DNA of 64,000 nt from Sphingomonas sp. Mn802worker (lineage in GTDB: Bacteria; Pseudomonadota; Alphaproteobacteria; Sphingomonadales; Sphingomonadaceae), in the NCBI RefSeq assembly GCF_000382485.1, contig NZ_AORY01000005.1, positions 186,001 to 250,000 of the forward strand, read 5' to 3'. The notes under the pieces were generated by a model that did not search any database, was not told the origin of the DNA, and was given only the letters and a program-made list of their open reading frames with translations. Of the stretch, positions 17,954 to 27,330 are shown in pieces. Position 1 is the stretch's first letter, and every line of letters starts with the position of its first letter. Made by a program: the position numbers and the translations under genes.

Positions 17954-18114
17954 TTCCTCCGTCCGCGCACGATCAGCCAGCGCGCGGTGAGAAACAGGAT
18001 GGCGCCCGCGAGCACAACCCCCAGCACGACGCCGGTGACGACGCCAGCGACGCGAACGATCGCGAAGAACAACGCCTCAAAGAAGCGGCCGATCGCAACC
18101 GAGATATGAACCAC
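17950..18114 (-). CDS. Predicted 54-residue membrane protein
   Basis: A short open frame with GTG start encodes a 54-residue product with a strongly hydrophobic core, including VRVAGVVTGVVLGVVLAGAI, followed by the basic end RWLIVRGRRK. That pattern suggests one or two membrane helices with a positive-inside C-terminus. Its TGA overlaps the rsmE start (ATGA), typical of coupled genes. It also lies in frame with, and one codon after, the TAG stop of the upstream DUF2147 gene, so an occasional readthrough would give that protein a membrane tail. I do not recognise a family. No clear Shine-Dalgarno sequence is seen. Confidence 0.55.
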   Translation of the reverse strand: MVHISVAIGRFFEALFFAIVRVAGVVTGVVLGVVLAGAILFLTARWLIVRGRRK

Positions 18115-18117
18115 GCG

Positions 18118-18522
18118 CTATTTGGCCGCGACGCGGGTCCAAGTCTGCGACTTGCACAATCCCGGCAGCACGCAGCCGGTGCCGACCAGCGTGTTCGCGC
18201 CTTGCAGCGACAGCGTACCGTCGAACTCCTGTCCCAGATCGGGGACGAACACGGTGCCTTGCCACGCGCCATCCGCGCCGCGGCGGAAATCGCGGAACAG
18301 CTGCGTGCCGATCAGCCGCTCGGTCCCGCCCGCTGCGGCGTCGTCGCGCGCGCGCTGGTCGGCAGCGACGACGGTACCGCACAGGCCGGCGCCGCAGGGA
18401 GCGACGCGGATGCGCACGCTGTCGCGCGCGTTGCGCCACGTACCCGCGGGCGTGGCGGCGGGAGCAGCGGAGGCAGGCGCTGCGACGGCGACCGCAAGGG
18501 CGGCAAGGATCAGGCGCTTCAT
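18118..18522 (-). CDS. DUF2147-type secreted protein
   Basis: The 134-residue product begins with a clear Sec signal peptide (MKRLILAALAVAVAAPASAA, cleavage near residue 20). The mature part opens with AGTWRNARDSVRIRV and contains GAGLCGTVVAA, VFVPDLGQEFDGTLSL and GCVLPGLCKSQTWTRV, the features of the DUF2147 family of small periplasmic beta-rich proteins. Four cysteines could form two disulfides. The start is the ATG at 18522, where the signal peptide begins. The function is unknown. It diverges from ubiA. Confidence 0.8.
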   Translation of the reverse strand: MKRLILAALAVAVAAPASAAPAATPAGTWRNARDSVRIRVAPCGAGLCGTVVAADQRARDDAAAGGTERLIGTQLFRDFRRGADGAWQGTVFVPDLGQEFDGTLSLQGANTLVGTGCVLPGLCKSQTWTRVAAK

Positions 18523-18624
18523 GTGGACGAACATAGGCAGGCAATCGGACCGATTTAAGGCCGCAAACGCGCGCGCTGCCGTTGGCTTGGCGCGAACGTC
18601 CGATTGACGATAAGGGCTGACCGG

Positions 18625-19545
18625 GTGACCGCCTCCCCTGCCCCCGACCTTACCCCCGACAGCGAGCATCGCGGGCTTGTCGCCATGCTGCCGCCACGCT
18701 TGCGCGGGTTCGCGTTGCTGGCGCGGTTTGATCGGCCGATCGGCTGGTGGCTGCTGTTCTGGCCCGGTGCATGGGCGGTGGCGCTCGCGGGCGGCGCAGT
18801 GCAACGCTGGTCGCTGATCCTGTGGCTGCTCGTCGGCGCGATCGCGATGCGCGGCGCAGGCTGCGTCTACAACGATATCGTCGACCGCGACCTTGATGCG
18901 AGCGTGGAACGGACGCGCAACCGGCCGCTGGCGTCGGGGGCGGTGTCGATGCGCGCGGCATGGGCGTGGTTGCTGCTCTTGTGCCTTATCGGGCTGGTCG
19001 TGCTGTTGCAACTGCACTGGCCTGCGGCGATCGCCTCGATCGCGGCGATCCTGCCGGTCGCGGCCTATCCGTTCATGAAACGGATTACGTGGTGGCCGCA
19101 GGTGTGGCTCGGGCTGGTGTTTTCCTGGGCGGCGCTGGTGGGGTGGAGCGAGGCTTGGGAAACGCTGAGCGCGGGCGGCGTGCTGCTGTACGCCGGCGGT
19201 ATCTGCTGGGTTGTCGGCTACGACACGATCTACGCGTTGCAGGACCGCGAGGACGATGCGCTGGTCGGCATCCGCTCATCGGCGTTGCGGATGGGGCGGC
19301 ACGTCCGCGGTGGCGTCACACTGTGCTACGCGGGCGCGGTGGTGCTGTGGGCGACCGCCTTCTGGCAAGTGCGCGCCGATCCACTCGCGCTCGCGGCACT
19401 GCTGCCGGTCGCGGCGCATCTGGCGTGGCAAGTCGCGACGCTCGTGCCCGATGATGGTGCGAGCGCACTGGCACGGTTCCGGTCAAATCGCACCGCGGGA
19501 CTGCTGATGTTCCTTGCCTGCGTGGTGGTCGGCACGCCGCTCTAG
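18625..19545 (+). CDS. ubiA: 4-hydroxybenzoate polyprenyltransferase
   Basis: This integral membrane enzyme attaches the polyprenyl chain to 4-hydroxybenzoate in ubiquinone synthesis. The two Mg-diphosphate-binding motifs are NDIVDRDLDA and the later YDTIYALQDREDD, with eight or nine hydrophobic helices around them. The GTG at 18625 is preferred because AAGGG lies 8 bp before it; a TTG at 18604 would add seven residues. Ubiquinone is the electron acceptor for the quinoprotein dehydrogenase and the substrate (as ubiquinol) of the cyo oxidase at the far end of the window. Confidence 0.93.
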   Translation: MTASPAPDLTPDSEHRGLVAMLPPRLRGFALLARFDRPIGWWLLFWPGAWAVALAGGAVQRWSLILWLLVGAIAMRGAGCVYNDIVDRDLDASVERTRNRPLASGAVSMRAAWAWLLLLCLIGLVVLLQLHWPAAIASIAAILPVAAYPFMKRITWWPQVWLGLVFSWAALVGWSEAWETLSAGGVLLYAGGICWVVGYDTIYALQDREDDALVGIRSSALRMGRHVRGGVTLCYAGAVVLWATAFWQVRADPLALAALLPVAAHLAWQVATLVPDDGASALARFRSNRTAGLLMFLACVVVGTPL

Positions 19546-19601
19546 CACCGCGGTTCACGCGGGGAGTGGTAATCGCCCCCCCTGCCACCTAAGTCGCCGG
19601 C

Positions 19602-20948
19602 ATGCTTACCCCCGATCAGGCGCAGGAGCGCGCCCACGACATCGTCCGCCGTGCCACCGCCGCCGGGGGCGATGCCGCCGACGCGGTCTTCGCCGCCGAT
19701 GCGTCGACCGAAGTGTCGGTGCGGCTCGGCAAGCTGGAGGATGTCGGCCGGTCGGAGGCGGAGGAGCTGGGCCTGCGCGTCTTTGTCGGGCAACGTTCGG
19801 CGAGCGTGTCGACCTCCGACTTGTCGTCGCAGGCGATGGATGCGCTGGTCGAACGCGCGGTTGCGATGGCGCGCGAGGCGCCGGAGGATCAATGGGCCGG
19901 GCTCGCGCCCAACGAGCGATTGATGCACGGCGCCGCGCCGCTGCTCGACCTGGCCGACGACGGCGCGGTGACGCCGGCGGAATTGCGCGAGCTGGCGTCG
20001 CAGGCGGAGGAAGCCGCGCGCGCGGTGCCGGGCGTGACCAACAGCGAGGGCGGCGGCGCGGGTGCCTCGTCAAGCGTCTGGGCGCTGGCCACCAGCCACG
20101 GCTTCGCGGGCGCTTATGCGACGACCGGTTACAGCGTGTCGGCGAGCGTGATCGCGGGCGAAGGCGGGGGCATGCAGCGTGACTATGCGTTCCACTCCGC
20201 ACGGCATCGCCAGCGGCTCGACGCGCCGCACGAGATCGGACAGCGCGCGGGCGAGCGCGCGGTGGCACGGCTCAATCCCGGACGGGTGGCGAGCGGCGCG
20301 GTGCCGGTGGTGTTCGATCCGCGCGTCGGATCGAGCCTGCTCGGCCACCTGACCGGCGCGATCTCGGGTCAGGCGATCACGCGCAAGACCAGCTTCCTGC
20401 TCGATGCGATGGGCACCGAGGTGTTCGCGCCCGGCGTCACGATCTGCGACGATCCGCATCGCCCGCATGGTCTGCGCTCACGCCCGTTCGATGGCGAGGG
20501 TCTGCCGGTGTCGCCGTGCTCGATCATCGAGAACGGGATGCTGGAGACGTGGCTGCTCGACTCGGCGTCGGCGCGGCAGTTGGGGCTGGCGCCGACCGGC
20601 CACGCCGCGCGCGGGGTGAACGGCGCGCCGGGTGTCACGACGAGCAACCTGTTCATGCAGGCGGGCCACGTGCCGGTCGCGACGCTGATCGAGGATATCA
20701 CGCTCGGCATCTACGTGACCGAGTTGATCGGACAGGGCGTCAACCCGGTGACGGGCGACTATAGCCGCGGCGCGGCGGGCTTCCTGATCGAGCATGGCGA
20801 GATCACGCGGCCGGTCGCCGAGTTCACGATCGCGGGCAACCTGCGCGACATGTTCCGCAGCCTCGTGCCGGCGAAAGACCTCGAGTTCCGCCACGGCATC
20901 AACGTGCCGACGATCCGCGTCGACGGGATGACGGTCGCGGGTGGCTGA
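19602..20948 (+). CDS. pmbA: TldD/PmbA-family metalloprotease subunit (TldE-like)
   Basis: A 448-residue protein of the TldD/TldE family. No HExxxH zinc motif is seen, which fits the TldE/PmbA subunit; the partner TldD carries the metal. Conserved C-terminal motifs include FDGEGLPVSPCSIIENG and GVNPVTGDYSRGAAGFLIE. TldD/E together degrade unfolded peptides and mature some ribosomally made peptides such as microcin B17. The gene overlaps the following CysQ-like gene by 8 bp. Confidence 0.9.
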   Translation: MLTPDQAQERAHDIVRRATAAGGDAADAVFAADASTEVSVRLGKLEDVGRSEAEELGLRVFVGQRSASVSTSDLSSQAMDALVERAVAMAREAPEDQWAGLAPNERLMHGAAPLLDLADDGAVTPAELRELASQAEEAARAVPGVTNSEGGGAGASSSVWALATSHGFAGAYATTGYSVSASVIAGEGGGMQRDYAFHSARHRQRLDAPHEIGQRAGERAVARLNPGRVASGAVPVVFDPRVGSSLLGHLTGAISGQAITRKTSFLLDAMGTEVFAPGVTICDDPHRPHGLRSRPFDGEGLPVSPCSIIENGMLETWLLDSASARQLGLAPTGHAARGVNGAPGVTTSNLFMQAGHVPVATLIEDITLGIYVTELIGQGVNPVTGDYSRGAAGFLIEHGEITRPVAEFTIAGNLRDMFRSLVPAKDLEFRHGINVPTIRVDGMTVAGG

Positions 20949-21741
20949 CGCGGGCGGCGCCCCCGATCTGTACGCGCTGGCGGAGGCGGTCGCCGCCGCC
21001 GCTCGCGAGGCCGCGGCGATGGCGATGGCGCGCTGGCGCACCGATTTCGCGCGGACCGAGAAGAGCGACGGGAGCCCGGTGTGCGAGGTCGATCTCGACG
21101 TCGACCGGATGCTCCACGCGCGACTGTCGGCGCTGTTACCGCAGGCGGGATGGCTGTCTGAGGAGACGGCGGACAATCCCGAGCGGCTGTCCGCCCGCTA
21201 CGTCTGGGTGGTCGATCCGATCGACGGCACGCGCGATTACGTGCGCGGGCGGAGTGGCTGGTGCGTGTCGGTCGCGCTGGTCGAGGAAGGGCGCGTGGTC
21301 ATCGCGGTACTCGATGCGCCGGCACGCGGTGAGGTGTGGCGCGCGATGGCGGGCGGCGGCGCGACGCTGAACGGTGCGCCGACACGGGCCGGCGAGCGCG
21401 GCGAGATCACCGGCGCGCGCGTGCCCGCGGACGCACTGCCCAAGGTCGACCGCGACCTGACCGCGGTGGAGAAGCCCAATTCGATCGCGCTGCGCATGGC
21501 GATGGTCGCCGCCGACCGTGCCGATCTGGTCGCCACGCTGCGCTGGGGCAACGAATGGGACATCGCCGCCGCCGCGCTGGTCGCGGAGGAAGCCGGTGCC
21601 AGCATCACCGACGCGCTGGGTCGGCCGCTCAGGTTCAACAAGCCCGCGCCGCGCGCGTTCGGCGTGCTGACCAGCACGCGCGGCATCCACGCGGCCGCGG
21701 TTGAGCGGCTGTCTGCGCGAGCGCGAGCGGCGATCCACTAA
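20941..21741 (+). CDS. Inositol monophosphatase-family phosphatase (CysQ-like)
   Basis: This 266-residue, metal-dependent phosphatase has the family signature WVVDPIDGTRDYVRG, the upstream acidic ligand in SEETADN, and the second signature WGNEWDIAAAALVAEEAG. It could be a 3'(2'),5'-bisphosphate nucleotidase (CysQ), an inositol-phosphatase or a histidinol-phosphatase; the sequence does not decide between these. The start GTG at 20941 lies inside the end of the pmbA gene. Confidence 0.85.
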   Translation: MADAGGAPDLYALAEAVAAAAREAAAMAMARWRTDFARTEKSDGSPVCEVDLDVDRMLHARLSALLPQAGWLSEETADNPERLSARYVWVVDPIDGTRDYVRGRSGWCVSVALVEEGRVVIAVLDAPARGEVWRAMAGGGATLNGAPTRAGERGEITGARVPADALPKVDRDLTAVEKPNSIALRMAMVAADRADLVATLRWGNEWDIAAAALVAEEAGASITDALGRPLRFNKPAPRAFGVLTSTRGIHAAAVERLSARARAAIH

Positions 21742-21837
21742 GGTTCAGGCTGGTCCGCTCGCCCGTGTGCGCCGTCTCGGGCTTGGTCCGGCCCGTTCGG
21801 TACCCAGCCGCACCTGATCGCGCAGCGTTCGGGCGCG

Positions 21838-22203
21838 TTATCTGGCCTGCACGTCAGCAACGGCAGCGGGTTCCTGACTGTGCCGTACCGCGTCGCGCGA
21901 CGCCATCGGGCGCAGGCGTACCGCGAGGCAGATGACCGCGGGCCAGAACAAGGTGTTGCCGATGTCGCTGAGCGTGTCGGCCCAGCGCCATGATCCGTAG
22001 TGCAGCCGGTCGAGGATCTCGTTCCCCGCCTCTGCCGCGATGACGACCGACAACGGGATCAGCGTGCCGAGCGAGCGCCCGGTCGCGAGCCGAGCGAGCA
22101 GCAGCACCGCCATGCCGGCGTGGATGTGCAGGATCGTGTCGGGCAGCCCGGTACCGTCACCGATCCACCCGATGAACCGCGCCCATAATGCGGGAACATC
22201 CAC
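21838..22203 (-). CDS. VanZ-like small membrane protein
   Basis: A 121-residue protein with three or four hydrophobic segments. The motif AGNEILDRLHYGSWRWADTL followed by SDIGNTLFWP resembles the conserved acidic core (EhhQ/D...D...N) of VanZ-like membrane proteins. The role is unknown. It precedes the PMM-like HAD gene (stop 22216) with 12 bp between them... on the same strand, so both may share a transcript. Confidence 0.6.
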   Translation of the reverse strand: MDVPALWARFIGWIGDGTGLPDTILHIHAGMAVLLLARLATGRSLGTLIPLSVVIAAEAGNEILDRLHYGSWRWADTLSDIGNTLFWPAVICLAVRLRPMASRDAVRHSQEPAAVADVQAR

Positions 22204-22215
22204 GCCCGCCTCGCC

Positions 22216-22962
22216 TTATTTCTGGCAGGCGACGATCGTCGCGATCACCGACAGCGTGTCGTGCGGATCGCGCACGCGGACGGTGTCGAGCCCCAGTTCC
22301 TTCGCCGGATAGTCGTTGCCGCCGGGGAAGATCGCGTCGCCGATGAACATCATCTTGTCGAGCGCGATGCCGCTCTCGTCACGCAGCCGCTTCAGGCCGT
22401 ACGCCTTGTCGACGCCCTTCTGCGTGATGTCGATCGAGGTGGCGCCACCCATGTTGATCGACAGGTCGGGCAGCCGCTTCTTCAGGTCGGCCTGGATCAC
22501 TTTGCGCTTGGCGAAATCGGGATCCCACTTCTCCTTCGCCTCGACGGGCGCCTGCTGACCGAGCGCGGAGAAGGTGATCTGCGAGCCACGATCCTCGATC
22601 CGCTCGCCCCAGGTCTGCTCGGGCTTGAACCCGGTATCCTCGAGGCTCCTGTTGAACGAGTCGATGATGTTCTTCTTGGTCTCGTCATCGAACAGCTCGG
22701 CGTAGACCGCCTTCCACTCGCCCGACTGGTGCGTGTAGAGCTTGGTGCCAGTCGTCGGCATCAGCCACAGCTTCGACAGGTCGGCGCGCGCGGGCAGACG
22801 GCTCGCGACCTGCTTGTCGAACTGCGGCCAGTCACCGCCGGAGATGACCGCGACGTGCGCGACCTGCAGCAGATCGGCCAGCGCCTCGCCCATATCCTCC
22901 TTGATCGCCTGCTTGCTCTCGGCGAGCGTTCCGTCGAGGTCGAAGGCGACGAGTTCTTTCAC
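22216..22962 (-). CDS. HAD-IIB phosphatase related to eukaryotic-type phosphomannomutase
   Basis: The 248-residue protein starts with the HAD nucleophile motif FDLDGTLAES (D8, D10) and ends with the acidic metal motif GDAIFPGGNDYPA. The cap region, including RGSQITFSALGQQAP and the lysine-rich KRKVIQADLKKRLP, is laid out as in eukaryotic-type phosphomannomutases. It may interconvert mannose phosphates or be a sugar-phosphate phosphatase. It overlaps the next HAD gene upstream by 4 bp and is followed by a VanZ-like gene. A mannose link would fit the GH92 and GH130 genes nearby, but that is inference. Confidence 0.75.
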   Translation of the reverse strand: MKELVAFDLDGTLAESKQAIKEDMGEALADLLQVAHVAVISGGDWPQFDKQVASRLPARADLSKLWLMPTTGTKLYTHQSGEWKAVYAELFDDETKKNIIDSFNRSLEDTGFKPEQTWGERIEDRGSQITFSALGQQAPVEAKEKWDPDFAKRKVIQADLKKRLPDLSINMGGATSIDITQKGVDKAYGLKRLRDESGIALDKMMFIGDAIFPGGNDYPAKELGLDTVRVRDPHDTLSVIATIVACQK

Positions 22963-23795
22963 TTGGCATTCTCCGTGGAGGGAAGGATGATCGTATCGAT
23001 GGCGTGCGCTACGCCATCCTCGTCGTTTGATCGAGTGACTTTGCTTGCCTGCGCCTTCACGTCGTCGGGCGCGTTGCCCATCGCGATCGGCAGCCCGGCG
23101 CGGCGCAGCATCGGCAGGTCGTTGCGCTGATCGCCGATCACTGCCGTGTCGGACAGATCGACGCCGTTCGACCTGGCGAGCGCGGCGACGCCGTCGCCCT
23201 TGTTCGCCGCAAGCGCGGTGACGTCGAGATAATAGGTCTGCGACTGCGCGATCGTCGCCTGCTCACCGTATCTGCCGTGCGCGCGTTCGTAGAGCGCGCG
23301 AAGCCGGTCCTCGTCGTCGCTGACGAAGGTGATCTTGTCGGCGCGATCGAGCAGATCGTCGAAGTCGGCGCGGATTACCGGTTCCTGGTTCGAGCTGACG
23401 CGCTCGCTCTTGGTATGTGGCCCCTCGCCGTCGGTCGCGAACCATTGGTCGTCGGCGAAGACCCAGGTGTCGACCTGTTCGTCGGCCACCATCTCGATCA
23501 CGCCGCGCGCCACGTCCGCGTCGATCGTGTGATGGCTGACGATCGTGCCATCGCGGCGAAAGACGATGCCGCCGTTGAACGCGCCGACGTCCTCGTCGAG
23601 CTTGAGCGGTTCGAGCAACGGCTGGATGCCCGACATCGGCCGCGCGCTGATGACGGTGAAGGCAATGCCCCTGTCGCGCAACCGCTTCACCGCCGCGATC
23701 GTCGCGTCGGTCAGCTTCTTGTCCTTGTCGACGAGCGTGCCGTCGATGTCGGACACCACCAACCTGACGGCCTTTGCGGCTTTCTCTGCCGCCAT
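22959..23795 (-). CDS. Cof-type HAD-IIB sugar phosphatase
   Basis: A 278-residue HAD-IIB hydrolase. Motif I is VSDIDGTLVDKDKKL, motif II ISARP, motif III the lysine in ALAANKGDGVAALA, and motif IV IGDQRNDLPML, which together define the Cof subfamily of cytosolic sugar-phosphate phosphatases. The ATG at 23795 overlaps the gndA stop by 1 bp (TAATG), and its stop overlaps the start of the PMM-like HAD gene, so gndA and the two phosphatases form an operon. Confidence 0.85.
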   Translation of the reverse strand: MAAEKAAKAVRLVVSDIDGTLVDKDKKLTDATIAAVKRLRDRGIAFTVISARPMSGIQPLLEPLKLDEDVGAFNGGIVFRRDGTIVSHHTIDADVARGVIEMVADEQVDTWVFADDQWFATDGEGPHTKSERVSSNQEPVIRADFDDLLDRADKITFVSDDEDRLRALYERAHGRYGEQATIAQSQTYYLDVTALAANKGDGVAALARSNGVDLSDTAVIGDQRNDLPMLRRAGLPIAMGNAPDDVKAQASKVTRSNDEDGVAHAIDTIILPSTENAK

Positions 23796-24778
23796 TACTG
23801 CGGCATCTCGACGTGACCGCCGAAGCCGAAGCGCATTGCGGAGAGTACCTTGTCGCCGAAGGTATGGTCGACGCGGCTGCGGTAGCGCGCGAACAGGGCC
23901 GCGCTCAGCACGTTGAGCGGCACCGCCTCCTCCATTGCGGCATCGATGGTCCAGCGGCCCTCGCCCGAATCGGCGACGTTGCCCGAGAAATGCTCGAGTT
24001 TCCCGTCCTTGGCGAGCGCGAGCGCGGTCAGGTCGAGCAGCCACGACGAGATCACGCTGCCACGACGCCACACCTCGGCAATGTCGGTCAGGTTGAGGTC
24101 ATAGCGCTGATCCTCGGGCAGTTTGTCCGACGCCTTGCCCTTCAGCACGTCGAACCCCTCGGCATAGGCCTGCATCAGCCCGTATTCGATGCCGTTGTGG
24201 ACCATCTTGACGAAGTGCCCCGCGCCAGCGGGGCCGGCGTGGATGTAGCCGTTCTCCGCGCGCGGATCGGTCACATCGCCGAGCCGACCCTCGGTCCGCT
24301 CGATCGTGCCCATGCCGGGCGCGAGCGTCGAGAAGATCGGGTCGAGTTGACGCACGATCTCGTCGGGGCCGCCGATCATCATGCAGTATCCACGCTCGCG
24401 CCCCCAGACCCCGCCCGAGGTGCCGACGTCGACATAGTGGACGCCCTTCTCCGCCAGAGTTTTCGCGCGGCGGATGTCGTCCTTGTAGAAGGAATTGCCG
24501 CCGTCGATGACGATCTCCCCCTCTGCCGCCTTCTCGCAGATGCTGCTGATGACGCTCTCGGTGACCTCGCCCGCGGGCACCATCACCCACCACACGACCG
24601 GCGAGCCCGCCTTGGCGCGTGCGTCGTCGACCGAGGTCGCGGCCTCGGCGCCCGCCTCGACCAGCTTGGCGACCGCATCGGCATCGCGGTCGAAGGCGAC
24701 GATCTCGTGCCCCTTTTCCATCAACCGGCGCGCCATGTTGCCGCCCATCCGGCCGAGGCCGATCATCACCATCTTCAT
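23795..24778 (-). CDS. gnd: 6-phosphogluconate dehydrogenase (decarboxylating), short type
   Basis: The 327-residue product has the N-terminal Rossmann motif [13 protein letters not shown], the [14 protein letters not shown] substrate region, the catalytic lysine in [16 protein letters not shown], and the [15 protein letters not shown] signature. Its length, about 150 residues shorter than E. coli Gnd, places it in the GndA/YqeC class, many of which use NAD. It converts 6-phosphogluconate to ribulose-5-phosphate. It heads an operon with two HAD phosphatases. Glucose oxidation by the quinoprotein dehydrogenase near 58 kb could feed this step through gluconate. Confidence 0.9.
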   Translation of the reverse strand: MKMVMIGLGRMGGNMARRLMEKGHEIVAFDRDADAVAKLVEAGAEAATSVDDARAKAGSPVVWWVMVPAGEVTESVISSICEKAAEGEIVIDGGNSFYKDDIRRAKTLAEKGVHYVDVGTSGGVWGRERGYCMMIGGPDEIVRQLDPIFSTLAPGMGTIERTEGRLGDVTDPRAENGYIHAGPAGAGHFVKMVHNGIEYGLMQAYAEGFDVLKGKASDKLPEDQRYDLNLTDIAEVWRRGSVISSWLLDLTALALAKDGKLEHFSGNVADSGEGRWTIDAAMEEAVPLNVLSAALFARYRSRVDHTFGDKVLSAMRFGFGGHVEMPQ

Positions 24779-24869
24779 CGCGAAACGCTCCTGCTCGATG
24801 CCGCGGTAAATCGGCGGGATGGGGCAATGTTCCCGCCCTAGCCCGCGCGCTGCGGCCGGATGCGGGCGC

Positions 24870-27215
24870 TCAGCGCTTGACCGAGGCGGAGAAGGGACGC
24901 GCGTGTTTGTCGGTCGCCCATTTGTAATTGGGCTCGGCCGACATGGCGAAGCGGAGTTCGCCGCCCGCCACGATCTCGGCGTGGGTCAGATAGCTCCGCT
25001 CGAGCGGGCGGCCGTTGAGCATGACGGCGCCGATGTACGGGCGCGACTGGCCGAAATTGTCGGCGACGATCGTGAAGCGCTTGCCGTTCGGCAGGTCGAG
25101 CGCGGCGCGGCGCACGAACGGGCGACCGATTGCATACTCCAGGCTGCCCGGCGTCACCGGATAGAAACCGAGCGCGGTGAAGACGAGCCACGCCGACATC
25201 TGTCCCAGATCGTCGTTGCCGGCGAGCCCGTCGGGCGTCGGCTTGTATTGCGAATTGACGATCTGCGTCAGCCGGTATTGCGTGCGCCATGGTTGCCCTG
25301 CGTGATCGTAGAGATAGGCGACGTGATGGCTCGGTTCGTTGCCGTGGATGTATTGGCCGATCAGCCCGGCGATGTCCTCCGCGTGGGAATAGTCGAGCTT
25401 GGAATTGTCATAGTCGAACATCTGGTCGAGCTTGGCGACGGCTGCCTGATCGCCGCCCATCGCCTCGAACAAGGCGGCCTGATCCTGCGGCACGAACCAC
25501 GAGTACTGCCACGCATTCCCCTCGGTATAGTCGGAGCCGTAGTTGATCGCGGTTGGATCGAACGGCTCGCGAAACGATCCGTCGGCCTTGCGCGCGCGGA
25601 CGAAGCCGGTCTTTGAGTCAAAGGTGTTGCGCCAGTAACCGCTGCGCGCGTCGAACCACGTCGCCACGTCGTCACGCCCCATCGCGCGCGCCATTTGCGC
25701 GATCGTCCAGTCGTCATAGGCGTATTCGACCGTCTTCGACGCCGCCTCGGGCTCGTGATCGATCGGGATGTAGTGGAGCACCGGCAGGTCGGCGAGCCCG
25801 CCGTAGGGCGCGTAGGTCGCGCTCTTGATCATCGCGGCGAGCGCCTGCGTCGCGTCGAACCCGCGTATGCCTTTCAGATAGGCGTCGGCGATGACGGGTA
25901 CCGCGTGATAGCCGATCATCGTCCAGGTCTCGCGTCCCTGGAACTGCCACACCGGCAGGATACCGTCCGGGCTAACCTGCTGGCTGGCGATCAGCGAGCG
26001 GATGATCTCAGAATTGACCGCGGCCGGCTGTATGAGCGTGAGGAGCGGATGTTCGGCGCGGAACGTGTCCCATAGCGAGAAGGTCGAGCGCTGCATGTAC
26101 CCTTCCGCGCGGTGGACCTGATTGTCGGGGCCGCGCCAGCGCCCGTCGACATCGCTCGTCACCGACGGCGCGATCAGGCTGTGATATAGCGCGGTCATGA
26201 CGTTCTTGCGCATCGACACGTCGCCATCGACGTCGAGCACGCCGAGCGCCTGTCTCCACGCCGCCGTCGTGGATTTGCGCACTGCATCGAAGCCGACGCT
26301 CTCCGCCTTCAAGTTCGCGATCGCGCCTTCCTCGTCGACGCTCGAGATCGCGACGGTGACTTCGAGCGGCTTGTCGAGCTTGCCGAAGTCTAAGCGCCCG
26401 ACCAGCGCGCGCCCGCTCCGCTCGGCGAGCCGGTCGCTGCCGCGCCCCGGCCCTTGAAACCCCTTGTAGGTCACGTCGGTCTCGGTGCTGACGAAGGCGT
26501 GACTGGTGAGCGGCCGCGAGAAGCGCATCGCGAAGAACAACTGCCGGTCGGGTGCCCAGCCGCGTGTCTGACGGCTACCGGTGATCGTGCCGTCGGGGCG
26601 CAGGCGGATCGACGACCAGAGCGTCTTGCCGGGGTAATTGTAGAGGCCGGAGCGCAGGTCGAGGATTAGATGCGCCTCGTCGCCGCTGCGAAAGGTGTAG
26701 CGGTGGACGCCGACGCGCGTGCCCGCGGTCAGCTCGGCGCGAACGTGCGCGTCGTCGAGCTGGACCGAGTAATAGCCGGGGGTCGCCTGCTCGTTCCGGT
26801 GCGAGAAGCGCGAGCGATAGCCCGAGCCCGGCTGTTTCGCGTCTCCGGGTTCCAGCTTTACCGCGTCGGCCGCACCAATTGCGGGCATCAGCAGGAAGTC
26901 GCCCAAGTCGCTGTGCCCCGCGCCCGAGAAATGCGTGTGCGAGAAGCCCTGGATCGTCGGGTCCTCGTAGCGATAGCCCGCCGCGTGCGAATAGCAGTCG
27001 CGGATGATGCAGGTCGTGTCGGTGTCGGGCGACAGCTGCACCATGCCGAACGGCGCCACCGCGCCCGGAAAGGTATGCCCCTCCCCGCCCGTACCGATGA
27101 ACGGGTCGACCGCGGCGAGCGGATCGGCCTCACGTTGCGCGAGGGCCGGCGTGGAGAACGATGTCGTCAACGACAGGGCGAGAAGCGCGGACAGGCAGCG
27201 GCGGGCGAGGGTCAT
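24870..27215 (-). CDS. Secreted GH92 alpha-mannosidase
   Basis: A 781-residue protein with a Sec signal peptide ending near ALAQ (residue 27). The N-terminal beta-sandwich begins with [20 protein letters not shown], and the catalytic (alpha/alpha)6 domain carries [10 protein letters not shown] and the GH92 motif GHSDLGD, all hallmarks of GH92, calcium-dependent exo-alpha-mannosidases that mostly cut alpha-1,2-mannose. It should act in the periplasm or outside. The ATG at 27215 is chosen because the signal peptide starts there. It diverges from uvsE. Confidence 0.93.
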   Translation of the reverse strand: MTLARRCLSALLALSLTTSFSTPALAQREADPLAAVDPFIGTGGEGHTFPGAVAPFGMVQLSPDTDTTCIIRDCYSHAAGYRYEDPTIQGFSHTHFSGAGHSDLGDFLLMPAIGAADAVKLEPGDAKQPGSGYRSRFSHRNEQATPGYYSVQLDDAHVRAELTAGTRVGVHRYTFRSGDEAHLILDLRSGLYNYPGKTLWSSIRLRPDGTITGSRQTRGWAPDRQLFFAMRFSRPLTSHAFVSTETDVTYKGFQGPGRGSDRLAERSGRALVGRLDFGKLDKPLEVTVAISSVDEEGAIANLKAESVGFDAVRKSTTAAWRQALGVLDVDGDVSMRKNVMTALYHSLIAPSVTSDVDGRWRGPDNQVHRAEGYMQRSTFSLWDTFRAEHPLLTLIQPAAVNSEIIRSLIASQQVSPDGILPVWQFQGRETWTMIGYHAVPVIADAYLKGIRGFDATQALAAMIKSATYAPYGGLADLPVLHYIPIDHEPEAASKTVEYAYDDWTIAQMARAMGRDDVATWFDARSGYWRNTFDSKTGFVRARKADGSFREPFDPTAINYGSDYTEGNAWQYSWFVPQDQAALFEAMGGDQAAVAKLDQMFDYDNSKLDYSHAEDIAGLIGQYIHGNEPSHHVAYLYDHAGQPWRTQYRLTQIVNSQYKPTPDGLAGNDDLGQMSAWLVFTALGFYPVTPGSLEYAIGRPFVRRAALDLPNGKRFTIVADNFGQSRPYIGAVMLNGRPLERSYLTHAEIVAGGELRFAMSAEPNYKWATDKHARPFSASVKR

Positions 27216-27253
27216 GCCGCCCCTTGTGCCTTGCGCGACGCACGCGGGAAAGA

Positions 27254-27280
27254 TGTTGTCGCACCTGGGTGCGCGCAACA
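27254..27280. promoter_or_regulatory. Imperfect inverted repeat between GH92 and uvsE
   Basis: TGTTG-t-CGCAC-ctgg-GTGCG-cg-CAACA: two nested 5-bp arms, in the 115-bp spacer between divergent start codons. It could be an operator serving either gene or an mRNA hairpin. Confidence 0.35.
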
Positions 27281-27330
27281 TGCGGGCGCGGCGGCGCGTT
27301 AGCTGGTTCAATCAGCACGAGTAGATCACG

